A DNA stretch of 64,000 nucleotides from Devosia indica (GTDB taxonomy: Bacteria; Pseudomonadota; Alphaproteobacteria; Rhizobiales; Devosiaceae): assembly GCF_003056405.1 (NCBI RefSeq), contig NZ_PYVZ01000005.1:1-64000 (forward strand), in the 5' to 3' direction. A program made the position numbers and the translations under genes. Positions 16,701 to 26,389 of the stretch are shown here, one piece after another (the stretch's first letter is position 1; each line of letters opens with the position of its first letter). The notes beneath the pieces are model-generated. The model was not told where the DNA came from. It worked only from the letters and a program-made list of their open reading frames with translations, and ran no database searches.

Positions 16701-18011
16701 TTAGGTCCTCAGGCCCGACCAGGCCGGGTCCGACGCATAGCTTTCCGTCGGAACGGTCTGGGCCGCTCGCCCCCAGATATCCACGCTCATCAGGCGCGGG
16801 CCGTCATTGCCGCCGGGATCCTGGTAGAACATGATCACCCGCCCATTGGGTGCCCAGGTCGGCCCTTCGGCATGATAGCCCGAATAGAGCAGGCGCTCGC
16901 CCGAACCATCGGGGTTCATGATGCCGATATGGAACTGCCCACCCGACTGGCGGGTAAAGGCGATCAGATCGCCATTGGGTGACCAGACCGGTGTTGAATA
17001 GCTTCCTTGTCCGAAGCTGATGCGCTGGGCATTCCCGCCCCCTGCCCCCATCATGTAGATCTGCGGCGAGCCGCCCCGATCGCTCTCGAAGATGATACGG
17101 CTGCCGTCGGCCGAATAGGATGGCGCAGTATCGATCGCCGCGCCCGAGGTGAGCTGCAGAGGTTGTCCGCCGCTGGTCGAGATTGCATAAAGATTGGTGC
17201 TACCGCCCTGCTCCACCGAAAACGCCACCGTGCCCCCATCGGGCGAGAAGCGCGGGGCAAAGGTCATCGCCCCCACATTGGCCAGGCGCTGCTGCTGTCC
17301 GGTCGAAAGCTGCAGTAGATAAACCTGCGGGTTGCCCTCGGCAAAATTCATATAGGTGACCAGATCCCCATTGGGCGAAAAGCGCGGCGTCAGCGCCATG
17401 GTCTGCCCATCGGTGAGATAGCTCACATTGGCCCCGTCCTGGTCCATGATCGCCAGGCGCCGCACGCGATTGGCCTTGGGCCCGCTTTCGGCGACATAGA
17501 GTACGCGGGTATCGAAATAGCCCGTGCCCCCCGATAATTGCGAATAGATCGCGTCCGATACCAGATGGCCGATGCGGCGCGCCGAGCTGGGGTCGGTGGC
17601 GTAGCTGTTGCCGACAACCTGCGCTGCCTGCTGCGTATCCCAGACCCGCACCGAGGCACTGATCTGCCCGCCGCGCTCCACCGCGCCCATCACCACGCCA
17701 TCGACGTTGGCCGTGCGCCACATGTTGAAATCGGGGGTGGCATTCACATCGCCCACCGCAACCGGCAGCGAGGCCGGATCGAGCGGCAGGAACAGGCCGG
17801 AGCGCCGCAGATTATTGCGCACGATGTCGGCAATTTCGCGCCCAAAGGCCGGGTCCGACGAGGCAAAGTCGGGAATGGCGATGGGCAATGGCTGAAAATT
17901 GGCGCCTTCCACCACGATACGCAATTGCGCAAGCGACATCGGGGCGGTGGCCAACAGGGCGCCGCCGGCCAGGCCGAGCTTGAGCGCCGCGCGTCTAGTG
18001 AACAGGGTCAT
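16701..18011 (-). CDS. tolB: Tol-Pal periplasmic protein TolB
   Basis: 436 residues: a signal with FTRRAALKLGLAGGALL (twin-arginine-like) cleaved near SLAQ, the N-terminal alpha/beta domain (LPIAIPDFASSD, GGQISASVRVWDTQQ) and a six-bladed WD/PD40 propeller with repeated blades such as PRFSPNGDLVTYMNF, PRFSPDGGTVAFSVEQ and PVWSPNGDLIAFTRQ. TolB links Pal to TolA in envelope constriction. The start at 18011 is preferred since it puts the signal at the terminus. It is the last gene of tolQRAB; pal is not adjacent but lies at 45803. Confidence 0.96.
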   Translation of the reverse strand: MTLFTRRAALKLGLAGGALLATAPMSLAQLRIVVEGANFQPLPIAIPDFASSDPAFGREIADIVRNNLRRSGLFLPLDPASLPVAVGDVNATPDFNMWRTANVDGVVMGAVERGGQISASVRVWDTQQAAQVVGNSYATDPSSARRIGHLVSDAIYSQLSGGTGYFDTRVLYVAESGPKANRVRRLAIMDQDGANVSYLTDGQTMALTPRFSPNGDLVTYMNFAEGNPQVYLLQLSTGQQQRLANVGAMTFAPRFSPDGGTVAFSVEQGGSTNLYAISTSGGQPLQLTSGAAIDTAPSYSADGSRIIFESDRGGSPQIYMMGAGGGNAQRISFGQGSYSTPVWSPNGDLIAFTRQSGGQFHIGIMNPDGSGERLLYSGYHAEGPTWAPNGRVIMFYQDPGGNDGPRLMSVDIWGRAAQTVPTESYASDPAWSGLRT

Positions 18012-18078
18012 CGGTCCTATTATACTCCGGTCTTGCCGTTTGCGCCGCAGTGTGGCCAGCAAACTGGCAAATTCAAGG

Positions 18079-19242
18079 TCAGGGTCTCAGTTCCACTTCA
18101 ATGGAACGCCATTGGTCGTAGGAATCGGCAGACAAATTGAACGGTCCGTCCTGCGAAGCTGCCATGACGGCTCGCACGGCGGCGCGGGCAATCTGCCCAC
18201 CGGCCGGCGACGGGTCTGCCGCCAGGATTTGCGGCGTCCCTGCCAATGTCCCGTCGCGATTCATATTGATCTGCAGCGTCACATTCATCCCGCTATTGAA
18301 GTCGCTCGGCAGCAATTGCCAATTATTCTTGATCCGGGCGATCAGCCCGTCGATCTCGTTCTGGCTCAGCCGCGCCGAGGTTCCCGTCGTGTCACCCAGC
18401 GTGGGCGAACCGCCCTGCCCGGTGGTCGCGCCGGTGGTCGGGGCATTATTGATGATCGAGGAGATCTCGTCAGCCGTCTCCGAGCTGATTTCGGTCGGCG
18501 GAGCCTGTTCCGCAGCCGCAGCCTGACGTTGACGCTCCTCCTCTTCCCGGCGACGCTGCTCTGCGGCCAGTGCCTGCTCACGCACCTGCGCCAGATCGCT
18601 CGGACGCGAGGTTGGCAGCGCAACATCCACCTGCGGTGGCGTTGGTTCCGGCTCTGGCTCCGGCTCAGGCTCGGGTTCTGGCTCCGGCAGAGGTTCCGGC
18701 TCCGGCTCGGGTTCTGGCTCTGGGACGGGCTCCGGCAAAGGTTCTGGTTCTGGTTCTGGTTCTGGCGCGGGCTCTGGCTCCGGCGGCGGCGCAAGGTCCT
18801 CCGGCCGCGTCTGCGGCAGGGTCACCGGCGTTGGTTCTGGCTCAGGCACAGGCTCTGGTTCCGGCGCGGGCGCAGGCTCTGGTTCTGGGGTTGGCTCCGG
18901 CTCAGGCGCAGGCTCCGCCTCTGGCGCAGGTGCGGTTTCGGTCACCGGGGCCGGCGTCGGTGTGTCCGCGGGCGAAGGGGTAACCTGGTCCTGCTCGGTA
19001 TTCCCGGTAGGCTGTGCCAGCTCGGCTGGCGCCTCGCTCTCGACCACCGAAGGCGTATCGGTCTCGACCACCTCGCTGTCGAGCTGCCCCAGGCGGATGT
19101 TGGAATATTCCTCGATGGGCACAAGATCGACCGCAATGGACTGCACATTCGGCTGCAACGGCTCGGTCAGTCCCAGATTGACCAGACCCAGCACCAGCAG
19201 CAGAACATGAAGCGATATCGATGCGACCAGGCCCGTGCGCAT
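18079..19242 (-). CDS. tolA: TolA envelope-spanning protein
   Basis: 387 residues: one N-terminal membrane segment ([19 protein letters not shown]), a long Pro-Glu repeat domain (about 95-220, dominated by EPEPEP units) that would span the periplasm as a stiff rod, an Arg/Gln/Ala helix, and a C-terminal TolA/TonB-like domain ([18 protein letters not shown], then [14 protein letters not shown]). It couples the TolQR proton motor to TolB-Pal. The PE rod replaces the Ala/Lys helix of enterobacterial TolA. The repeat makes this region prone to length change. Confidence 0.92.
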   Translation of the reverse strand: MRTGLVASISLHVLLLVLGLVNLGLTEPLQPNVQSIAVDLVPIEEYSNIRLGQLDSEVVETDTPSVVESEAPAELAQPTGNTEQDQVTPSPADTPTPAPVTETAPAPEAEPAPEPEPTPEPEPAPAPEPEPVPEPEPTPVTLPQTRPEDLAPPPEPEPAPEPEPEPEPLPEPVPEPEPEPEPEPLPEPEPEPEPEPEPEPTPPQVDVALPTSRPSDLAQVREQALAAEQRRREEEERQRQAAAAEQAPPTEISSETADEISSIINNAPTTGATTGQGGSPTLGDTTGTSARLSQNEIDGLIARIKNNWQLLPSDFNSGMNVTLQINMNRDGTLAGTPQILAADPSPAGGQIARAAVRAVMAASQDGPFNLSADSYDQWRSIEVELRP

Positions 19243-19251
19243 ATGCCCGGC

Positions 19252-19689
<438 letters not shown>

Positions 19690-19690
19690 A

Positions 19691-20401
19691 TCAGCGGCCC
19701 CGCGCTTCGAGCTGGCGGGACAGAATGGTCGAGAATTCGTCGGCAAAGCCTTCCAGCCGACCGGTCAGCTTGCCCGCGTCGGAAGACAGCTTGTTATAGG
19801 CAATCACCGCCGGAATGGCGGCCACCAGGCCAATGGCGGTCGCAAACAGCGCCTCGGCGATGGGACCCGCCACCACGGCCAGATTTGTGTCCGAAGAGGC
19901 CGCAATATTGGTGAAGGCGTTCATGATGCCCCACACCGTGCCAAACAGCCCCACAAAGGGGCCAGCCGACCCCACCGTGGCCAGAAAGCCCAGGCGCTTC
20001 TCAAGATACTCGCTTTCCCGCGCAATCGCCACGTCCAGCACCTTGTCCAACCGCTGCTGCATGCCCACGAAGCTGGCTGCATTCTGCTCGTGGCTGCGCT
20101 TCCATTCCTTCATGGCCGCAACGAACACCGAACCCAGCCCGCCCGACGGCTTTTCCGCCTGCTGCTGATACAGTTCCTCAAGCGACTGACCCGACCAGAA
20201 CGTGCGCTCGAACCGGTTCATTTCCGATTGGGCACGCCGATAGGTAATGGTCTTGTCGATGATGATCGCCCAGCACCAGATCGAGGCCGCCAGCAGGCCC
20301 AGCATGACCGATTTGACAACGAAGTCGGCGGCCCAGAACAGGCCCCAGATGGAGAGGTCCGCATGCGGAGCGACTGCTCCCACTGCATCCATGGCTTCCA
20401 T
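19691..20401 (-). CDS. tolQ: TolQ proton-motor component
   Basis: 236 residues with three membrane segments: about 17-48 (FVVKSVMLGLLAASIWCWAI), 140-165 (LGFLATVGSAGPFVGLFGTV) and 175-200 (PIAEALFATAIGLVAAIPAV), and the large cytoplasmic loop in between. The conserved Thr/Ala-rich third helix forms the proton path with the TolR Asp. It is separated from ybgC by 178 bases, the longest gap in this gene chain, where a tol-specific promoter could lie. Confidence 0.96.
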   Translation of the reverse strand: MEAMDAVGAVAPHADLSIWGLFWAADFVVKSVMLGLLAASIWCWAIIIDKTITYRRAQSEMNRFERTFWSGQSLEELYQQQAEKPSGGLGSVFVAAMKEWKRSHEQNAASFVGMQQRLDKVLDVAIARESEYLEKRLGFLATVGSAGPFVGLFGTVWGIMNAFTNIAASSDTNLAVVAGPIAEALFATAIGLVAAIPAVIAYNKLSSDAGKLTGRLEGFADEFSTILSRQLEARGR

Positions 20402-20579
20402 GTCGTGATCCCTTTTGGCCGGCCCGTGCGTATGGCCCCATTGCCGCTGCGATGGGGATGAAATCTGTCAAAATTAAGAGAAATGCCCGCAATTCCGGGC
20501 GCAGGGTGGTCCGGCGCGGCGCAAATCTGCCTAAGCGCCATTTATGGTCACCAAAGGGTTAATAAAGAGAGTCCGAGCC

Positions 20580-20978
20580 CTAGGCGCCGGGCACCAGCCG
20601 CGCGCGCAGATGGGCTGGCAGGCGCGCCGGGCCGCCGCTCATTTTGATGGCGACGACGGTCACGCGAGCCGATGTGATTACCTTGTCGTCACGCAAAATT
20701 GTCTGGTCCAGCACCAGCCGCACGCCGCCGGCGTTCGCCACTTCCGTCATCACCGTCAGCAGATCGTCGATCCGCGCCGCGGCCACAAACGCGATCTCCA
20801 TGGACCGCACGGCAAAGGCAATGCCCTGCTCGGCCAGTTCGGCGTGATGCACGCCCAGGTCGCGCAGCAGCTCGGTCCGCCCGCGCTCGAAGAATTTCAA
20901 ATAGGCCGCGTGATAGACATTGCCCGAAAAGTCGGTGTCCTCGTAATAGATGCGAACGGGAACACAATGCCTTGTCAT
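20580..20978 (-). CDS. ybgC: YbgC-family acyl-CoA thioesterase
   Basis: 132 residues of hot-dog fold with the 4-hydroxybenzoyl-CoA thioesterase motif YYEDTDFSGNVYHAAYLKFF (catalytic Asp in EDTDFSG) and FERGRTELLRDLG. It hydrolyses acyl-CoA/ACP thioesters and conventionally precedes tolQRAB. Its ATG overlaps the stop of the HhH gene upstream (ATGA). Confidence 0.95.
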   Translation of the reverse strand: MTRHCVPVRIYYEDTDFSGNVYHAAYLKFFERGRTELLRDLGVHHAELAEQGIAFAVRSMEIAFVAAARIDDLLTVMTEVANAGGVRLVLDQTILRDDKVITSARVTVVAIKMSGGPARLPAHLRARLVPGA

Positions 20979-21184
20979 GGCGCCTTGTAGTCCAGGCCAC
21001 GCGCCTTCATCGCCGGATCCAGCTCGACAAAGCTCTTCGGGCCTACCCCGTGCAGCGCCGCAACGGCCGTGCGCGTCCACTGCGCCAGATCGGCAAAGGT
21101 GAAGATCCCGGCCGCTGCCAGCGCCCGCTGTGCTGGGCGGCTCAGCTTCAGCGTTGCAGCGATGGTGTCGTCTGCCGTACTCAT
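20975..21184 (-). CDS. Small helix-hairpin-helix protein
   Basis: A 69-residue protein: LKLSRPAQRALAAAGIFTFA, then DLAQWTRTAVAALHGVGPKS and FVELDPAMKARGLDYKAP. The 'LHGVGPKSF..L' segment is a helix-hairpin-helix of the type in the RNA polymerase alpha C-terminal domain, usually a non-specific DNA contact. The ATGA junctions at both ends (nudix before, ybgC after) show that it is a real member of the operon despite its size. Its role is unknown. Confidence 0.8.
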   Translation of the reverse strand: MSTADDTIAATLKLSRPAQRALAAAGIFTFADLAQWTRTAVAALHGVGPKSFVELDPAMKARGLDYKAP

Positions 21185-21681
21185 GCCTGCCTCCGCTCGT
21201 CATGGGTGATATGGACCAGCCCCGACGGCAAGGCGCGCAGGAACGCCGGCAGCCAGCGCGGCATCAACTGGGCCGTCTCCAGCGCATCCCCCGCCAGCGG
21301 CACCCAGTCGAACGAGAGAATATGCCCTTCATCGGGCCGCTGCAGCCAGGGCGAAGACCCGTTCGGTCGCTGCCCGGGCAGTTCGGCCGCATAGAAAAAC
21401 CCCAGCTCGTGGAAATCCTCATCATCCCGGCGATAGAAGCTTTCCGAGGTCGCGATCATCGCCCCGACAACGGCAGGCATCGCCAGTTCTTCTTCCATCT
21501 CGCGCTCCAGGCTCAGCGCGCTCGGCTCGCCCAGCTCGATCCGCCCGCCGGGTAGCATGCAATAGTCATCGTCATCCTCCCGGCATACCAGCACATGCCC
21601 ATCCACGATGATGATGCCCGCCACGCGAAAATTGAACCGCTGTTCGCCAATGGGAAAGCTGATGACATGGCGGTCATTCAT
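21181..21681 (-). CDS. NUDIX hydrolase
   Basis: 166 residues with a full Nudix box, [20 protein letters not shown] followed by EL (G-x5-E-x7-RE-x2-EE), at about 45-67. It would cleave a nucleoside diphosphate linked to another group; the substrate cannot be read from the sequence. It is translationally coupled to ruvB (stop of ruvB overlaps its ATG) and to the HhH gene, suggesting nucleotide-pool cleaning alongside DNA repair. Confidence 0.9.
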   Translation of the reverse strand: MNDRHVISFPIGEQRFNFRVAGIIIVDGHVLVCREDDDDYCMLPGGRIELGEPSALSLEREMEEELAMPAVVGAMIATSESFYRRDDEDFHELGFFYAAELPGQRPNGSSPWLQRPDEGHILSFDWVPLAGDALETAQLMPRWLPAFLRALPSGLVHITHDERRQA

Positions 21682-22715
21682 TGCCCGTCCTCCTCGAACA
21701 GGCTCGATTGCAGCCCGACAAAACCTTGTGGAACCACCTTGCCCATATGCTGAAAGGCAATCGAGGTCAGCATGCGGCCGCGTGGCGTCCGCTGGATAAA
21801 GCCCTGCTGCAGCAAATAGGGCTCGACGATTTCCTCGATGGCGTCCCGCGGCTCGCTCAGCGCCGCCGCGATGGTTTCGATGCCAACCGGCCCGCCATTG
21901 TAGAAATCCGCGATCTGGGTGAGGTAGCGCCGGTCGAGCTGGTCCAGCCCGCGCGCGTCCACATCGAGCCGCAACAGGGCTTTGTCTGCCACCGCCCGAT
22001 TGACCTCGGCCACGCCATCCACCATGGCAAAGTCGATCACCCGGCGCAGCAACCGGCCGGCAATGCGCGGCGTCCCGCGCGAGCGGCGTGCGATTTCCAT
22101 CGCCCCGTCCGGCGCCATGGCCATGCCCAGCAGCCGCGCGCCGCGGGTCACGATCAGCACCAGTTCCTCGGGCGTATAGAAATTGAGCCGCACCGGAATG
22201 CCGAAGCGGTCGCGCAATGGCGTGGTCAGCAGCCCCGCGCGCGTCGTTGCCCCCACCAGCGTAAATTTGGCTAGGTCGATCCGCACCGAGCGCGCCGCCG
22301 GTCCCTCCCCAATGATCAGGTCGAGCTGGAAATCCTCCATCGCCGGATAGAGCACTTCTTCGATGGCCGGGTTGAGCCGGTGAATTTCGTCGATGAACAG
22401 CACATCGCGCTCTTCGAGATTGGTCAGCAGCGCCGCCAGATCCCCGGCCTTGGCGATCACCGGCCCGGAAGTCGCTCGAAAACCCACGCCCAGCTCCTTG
22501 GCGATGATTTGCGCCAGCGTGGTCTTGCCCAGGCCCGGCGGCCCGACAAACAGCACATGGTCCAGCGCCGCCCCACGCTGCTTGGCCGCCTCGATGAACA
22601 CTTCAAGATTGGCCCGCGCATCCGCCTGTCCGACAAAATCGGAAAAGCCGGAGGGTCGGAGCGAAACGTCCAGATTGTCGTCACGCCCGGAAATCGGGGA
22701 AGTCAGATCGGTCAC
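21678..22715 (-). CDS. ruvB: Holliday junction branch-migration helicase RuvB
   Basis: 345 residues with Walker [12 protein letters not shown] (about 59-69), Walker B FIDEIHRL, sensor GATTRAGLL and the C-terminal winged helix ([17 protein letters not shown]). It drives branch migration with RuvA. The start is GTG 22715, overlapping the TGA of the PIN-domain toxin gene (GTGA), so translation is coupled to the inserted toxin gene rather than to ruvA. Confidence 0.97.
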   Translation of the reverse strand: MTDLTSPISGRDDNLDVSLRPSGFSDFVGQADARANLEVFIEAAKQRGAALDHVLFVGPPGLGKTTLAQIIAKELGVGFRATSGPVIAKAGDLAALLTNLEERDVLFIDEIHRLNPAIEEVLYPAMEDFQLDLIIGEGPAARSVRIDLAKFTLVGATTRAGLLTTPLRDRFGIPVRLNFYTPEELVLIVTRGARLLGMAMAPDGAMEIARRSRGTPRIAGRLLRRVIDFAMVDGVAEVNRAVADKALLRLDVDARGLDQLDRRYLTQIADFYNGGPVGIETIAAALSEPRDAIEEIVEPYLLQQGFIQRTPRGRMLTSIAFQHMGKVVPQGFVGLQSSLFEEDGQ

Positions 22716-23110
22716 GCGAGAAGTTCCATTCCGGCAATGCGTTTGGCGGCGTTTTTGTCAAAGGTCACGACTTTGCTCGCTCCTGCGGCAACCGCGCTCA
22801 ACGCGATCAGGCTATCTGCGAGATCGGAACCATGCTCGTGGGCGGTCGACACGGCTGCTTGCACCATGTCTGCGTGCTCGATCTCGATATTTGCGCTTTC
22901 GAGTAGCGAGTCGACAGCCGCCAGAATGGCATTGTCATCGAACCCGTAGCTGCGCTTGAGCACCCAGGCCAATTCAATCAGTACGATCGTACCGACAAAC
23001 GCCGGATTATCCTGCGACAACCCGCTGAGAAGGTGCAGCGCCGCGCTGGTCTGTTCCGGCGCTTCATCGACAAACACCCGCACCAGGACATTGGTATCAA
23101 CACCGATCAT
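22712..23110 (-). CDS. PIN-domain toxin of a type II toxin-antitoxin pair
   Basis: A 132-residue VapC-like PIN domain: [13 protein letters not shown] (first acidic residue), [32 protein letters not shown] and [14 protein letters not shown] provide the four acidic residues of the Mg2+-dependent RNase site. It follows its antitoxin with a 4-base overlap. The pair interrupts ruvA and ruvB. Confidence 0.9.
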   Translation of the reverse strand: MIGVDTNVLVRVFVDEAPEQTSAALHLLSGLSQDNPAFVGTIVLIELAWVLKRSYGFDDNAILAAVDSLLESANIEIEHADMVQAAVSTAHEHGSDLADSLIALSAVAAGASKVVTFDKNAAKRIAGMELLA

Positions 23111-23391
23111 CTGGTCGTCTTGCGCCGGAAACGGTCTGCGGCCTCATCGAGAACGGCCTTGTTCATTTCTTCGATACTGACGCGCCGGCCATTGGGCGGT
23201 TTACCGAGCAGACCCGCAAAATCTTCCAGCCGTTTGGTTTTGGCCGTCACGATCAGCACACCGTCCTTCAGCCTCCACCGCAAAGGCGTGCCATCCTTGA
23301 TCCCGAGAGCATCGCGAACCGACTTCGGTATTGTCGTCTGCCCCTTGCTCGTCACGGATGAGGACGCCTCAAGCTGGGTGATCTCATTCAT
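23107..23391 (-). CDS. AbrB/SpoVT-type antitoxin
   Basis: A 94-residue protein with a swapped-hairpin DNA-binding domain: SSSVTSKGQTTIPKSVRDAL and GIKDGTPLRWRLKDGVLIV. The C-terminal RVSIEEMNKAVLDEAADRF helix would wrap the PIN toxin. It has a good ribosome site (GGAGGA) and a palindrome just upstream (23409-23436) that probably serves for autoregulation. Confidence 0.9.
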   Translation of the reverse strand: MNEITQLEASSSVTSKGQTTIPKSVRDALGIKDGTPLRWRLKDGVLIVTAKTKRLEDFAGLLGKPPNGRRVSIEEMNKAVLDEAADRFRRKTTR

Positions 23392-23408
23392 CTGGAGGAC
23401 TCCAAATA

Positions 23409-23436
23409 TTCCTTACCAATGCAAATTAGTAAGGAA
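23409..23436. promoter_or_regulatory. Probable operator of the AbrB/PIN module
   Basis: Inverted arms TTCCTTAC (23409-23416) and GTAAGGAA (23429-23436), extended inward by AAT/ATT, lie between ruvA and the antitoxin start. AbrB-type antitoxins bind such palindromes to repress their own operon. Confidence 0.6.
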
Positions 23437-23453
23437 ACTCGTCTCAAACAAGG

Positions 23454-24071
23454 CTACTGGCTCAATTCCCGCAAGCCCAGCCGGATCAGTTTCTCTGTGG
23501 GCGTGTCGTCACCCTCCCGCGCCACCACCCGCGCCAGGGCCGAGGAGGCCTGGGCGCTCGAATAGCCCAGATTGGTCAGGGCGGAGACCGCGTCACTGAC
23601 GTTGGAGGACGCAACACCGTCGCCCAGCGCGCTTTGCAAGCCCAGCGTACCGGCGTCGATCGCGCCAATGGCCGGCACTTTGCCCTTGAGCTCGGTTACG
23701 ATGCGCACGGCCAGTTTCGGCCCCACGCCATTGGCCCGCCCGATCATCGCCTTGTCCTGCAGGGCAACTGCGCTCGACAATTCCGAGGGCGAGAGCACCG
23801 ACAGGATCGCCAGCGCCACCCTGGCGCCTACCCCTTGTACGCTGGTCAGCAGCAGGAACCAGCTCTTTTCCGCCTCATTGGCAAAGCCATAGAGCTTGAT
23901 GAAATCTTCGCGCACAATGGTCTCGATAAAGACCACCGCCGCCTCCCCCACCCGGGGCAGGGCCTGCAGCGTCCGGCCCGAGCAGAACACCTCGTAGCAA
24001 ACCCCGCCACAATCGATCAGCACCACATCGTCGCCGAAACTGTCGACCAGACCTTTGAGCTTGCCGATCAT
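23454..24071 (-). CDS. ruvA: Holliday junction DNA helicase subunit RuvA
   Basis: 205 residues starting [20 protein letters not shown], with the OB domain, tandem HhH motifs ([20 protein letters not shown] and [20 protein letters not shown]) and a C-terminal domain III ([20 protein letters not shown]) that binds RuvB. The ATG overlaps the ruvC stop by four bases. Confidence 0.96.
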   Translation of the reverse strand: MIGKLKGLVDSFGDDVVLIDCGGVCYEVFCSGRTLQALPRVGEAAVVFIETIVREDFIKLYGFANEAEKSWFLLLTSVQGVGARVALAILSVLSPSELSSAVALQDKAMIGRANGVGPKLAVRIVTELKGKVPAIGAIDAGTLGLQSALGDGVASSNVSDAVSALTNLGYSSAQASSALARVVAREGDDTPTEKLIRLGLRELSQ

Positions 24072-24574
24072 GCCAATGCTCCCATACGGCGCGCGGAAAC
24101 CCGATGATGCGCATGGCAAATCGCCACCGCCAGGGCGTCCGCGGCGTCCGCGCCCTTGACCACCGCCGAGGGCAACAACGTCTTGACCATCAAGCCCACC
24201 TGGTTCTTGTCCGCATGCCCAGTCCCGACCACCGACTTCTTGACCAAATTGGTGGCATATTCGGCCACCACCAGCCCCCGCAGCGCCGGCACCACCAGGG
24301 TTACCCCGCGCGCCTGCCCCAGGATCAGCGCGGAACGCGGTCCCGAATTGACGAAAGTTTCTTCCACGGCCGCTTCATCGGGCCGATGCAAGTCCAGCAC
24401 TTGCCCCAGCCCTTCGGCCAGAGCGGCAAGCCGGTCCGCCAGCGCGCCGTCCGTTGGCGGTGTCAGCGTACCGCCCGCCACAAAGCTCAGCCGGTTGTCC
24501 ACAGCTTCGATGATTCCCCAGCCGCATCGCCGCAGCCCGGGATCGATCCCGATGATTCGCACAGCCCTTGTCAT
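24068..24574 (-). CDS. ruvC: Holliday junction resolvase RuvC
   Basis: 168 residues beginning [20 protein letters not shown]; the acidic residues IDPG (Asp), [11 protein letters not shown] (Glu), and the late [18 protein letters not shown] (two Asp) form the RNase H-like active site. It is first in the ruvC-A-B chain. ATG 24574 gives the family length; the upstream frame is not conserved-like. Confidence 0.96.
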   Translation of the reverse strand: MTRAVRIIGIDPGLRRCGWGIIEAVDNRLSFVAGGTLTPPTDGALADRLAALAEGLGQVLDLHRPDEAAVEETFVNSGPRSALILGQARGVTLVVPALRGLVVAEYATNLVKKSVVGTGHADKNQVGLMVKTLLPSAVVKGADAADALAVAICHAHHRVSARRMGALA

Positions 24575-24721
24575 GGTCTTCCTTGTAAAGGCGAGGCCCG
24601 ACCTTACCAAGCGCCAAGTGAACAAATAGGCAACAAAATGCACCTGCTGGTCCTGTTCCCTAAAGTTTTAGCGTTTCGGCAAACCACCTGTTGAGAGCCG
24701 AACTCTACCTTAAAACCGGGA

Positions 24722-25486
24722 ATGCATCGCAACGGGGCGCAAATGTCAGGGGCAAAACTTCGGTTGTCCCGCAGGTCGAAACTGCGGATTTACAGAGTAA
24801 CCGGGCTTCTGACAGCCATTTCCATTGTTGTTTCGATCGCGACCACCAACTTTATCATGGAAACGTTTTCGGCCGGGATCAACATCCCCGGCCTGATGAC
24901 GGCAATTGTCATGCCCATGCTGCTGGGCACACCGGCCATTGGCATCATCATGTTCAAGCATGAGCAATTGCGCGCCGCCAATGAGCAATTGCAGCGTCTT
25001 GCCGCCACCGATTGGCTGACCGGCTGCCTCAACCGCGGGGCCTTCACCAAACGGGTCAGCCACGCGCTGACCGAGCCGTCTGCCAGCGGCGCCCTGCTCA
25101 TTCTCGACATTGATCACTTCAAGGCCATCAACGACAATCACGGCCACGACCGGGGTGACGATGCCTTGCGCCTGATCGCCCGCACCTTCACTTCGGTCTG
25201 TGGTCCTCAAACCCTTGTGGGCCGCGTTGGCGGCGAGGAGTTCGGGATTTTTCTGCCCGGAGCCAGCGCGGCCGAAGCCAGCAATTGGGCCGAGACCATC
25301 CGCAATGCCATTGCGCAACTGACCTTCCGCGCGACCGGCAGCCACTGCCCCCTTTCCGTCAGCGTCGGCGTGGCCACATTTCAGGGTCGCACCGATTTCC
25401 GCGCCCTCTACCGCCGCGCCGATGCAGGGCTCTACCGCGCCAAAAGCGCGGGGCGGGATCGTATCGAAATAGCTACTGCCGCCTGA
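24722..25486 (+). CDS. Membrane-bound GGDEF diguanylate cyclase
   Basis: 254 residues: two predicted membrane helices (about 28-47 and 60-78), a short linker and a GGDEF domain with LILDIDHFKAINDNHGHDRG, the catalytic loop GRVGGEEFGIFLP and a C-terminal RRADAGLYRAKSAGRDRI. No RxxD inhibitory site appears five residues before GGEEF. It is expected to make c-di-GMP. It starts a pair with the next gene, which has the same layout. Confidence 0.9.
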   Translation: MHRNGAQMSGAKLRLSRRSKLRIYRVTGLLTAISIVVSIATTNFIMETFSAGINIPGLMTAIVMPMLLGTPAIGIIMFKHEQLRAANEQLQRLAATDWLTGCLNRGAFTKRVSHALTEPSASGALLILDIDHFKAINDNHGHDRGDDALRLIARTFTSVCGPQTLVGRVGGEEFGIFLPGASAAEASNWAETIRNAIAQLTFRATGSHCPLSVSVGVATFQGRTDFRALYRRADAGLYRAKSAGRDRIEIATAA

Positions 25487-25550
25487 CCTGCGTTCTTTTT
25501 TCCAAGGGCATGACCATCTGCCTACCCCTTTTCAAACCGAGCTATTTGCA

Positions 25551-26330
25551 ATGCCGCTTTTCAAGACCATCGCAATACCGGGTTTATCCAGCGTGGGACG
25601 CTGGACAGTGTTTGGCACCTTGGCCTGTGTCCTCGCCTCGCTCGGTCTGACCTGGCTGATGCTGCTCGACCTTGAGAGCGAGTTGACGCCCCGCATCCTG
25701 CTTGCCTCTGCCACGCTGCCCATCCTGATCGGCGCACCGCTCTTTTTCTATTTCAGCCTCAAGCTGCGCGGCCTGGCGATTGCCAATATGCGGCTCGACC
25801 GCGTGGCGCGTATCGATGGGCTCACGGCCTGCCTTAATCGCCGGGCCTTCACCGCGCGCGTCAATGCCTGGCTGCAAAATCCCGCCTCCCCCTCCTGCGG
25901 CGCGCTGCTGATGATCGACGCCGACAATTTCAAGTCGATCAACGACCTCTACGGCCATGAAAACGGCGACGAAGCGCTTACCATCATCGCCCGCGCCATT
26001 CGCTCGGTGTTGCGCAGTGGCGATATGGTCGGCCGCATGGGCGGCGAAGAATTTGCCGTCTTCCTGCCCGGCGTCACCCAGCATCAGGCGCAGATCGTGG
26101 CCGAACGCATCCGCATGTCGGTGATCGTGGCCTGCTTCGCGCCCGCCGGAGAGGCACACCCGCTTTCGGTCAGCATTGGCGGCGCCGCCTTTACCGAGAC
26201 GACAAGCTTCACCGAGCTGTTCCGCATTGCCGATCAGCGGCTCTATGGCGCCAAGCATGCCGGACGCAACGCCGTCGTGGTGGCGGACACCATGGATCAT
26301 CCCCGGCTCGTCCTCAAGCGCATCGCTTGA
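25551..26330 (+). CDS. Second membrane-bound GGDEF diguanylate cyclase
   Basis: 259 residues, laid out like its upstream neighbour: two membrane helices (about 19-38 and 48-70), linker, then a GGDEF domain with LMIDADNFKSINDLYGHENG, GRMGGEEFAVFLPG and the closing RIADQRLYGAKHAGRNAV. The two genes, 64 bases apart in the same direction, look like a tandem duplication that has diverged. Intact active-site residues suggest it is active. Confidence 0.9.
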   Translation: MPLFKTIAIPGLSSVGRWTVFGTLACVLASLGLTWLMLLDLESELTPRILLASATLPILIGAPLFFYFSLKLRGLAIANMRLDRVARIDGLTACLNRRAFTARVNAWLQNPASPSCGALLMIDADNFKSINDLYGHENGDEALTIIARAIRSVLRSGDMVGRMGGEEFAVFLPGVTQHQAQIVAERIRMSVIVACFAPAGEAHPLSVSIGGAAFTETTSFTELFRIADQRLYGAKHAGRNAVVVADTMDHPRLVLKRIA

Positions 26331-26337
26331 ACACGTT

Positions 26338-26361
26338 GGGGCGGCCCATCGGACCGCCCCA
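26338..26361. terminator. Bidirectional hairpin between GGDEF2 and yebC
   Basis: Arms GGGGCGGCCC and GGACCGCCCC pair with one C-A mismatch and a 3-base loop, between two convergent genes. There is little T-run. Confidence 0.5.
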
Positions 26362-26389
26362 TAACCCTGGCCTGACCTGAAACGGGCTC

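Noticed and set aside
18620-18950. CRISPR-like or tandem DNA repeat
   Set aside because: The GGTTCTGGCTC-type repetition encodes the TolA Pro-Glu rod; there are no regular spacers.
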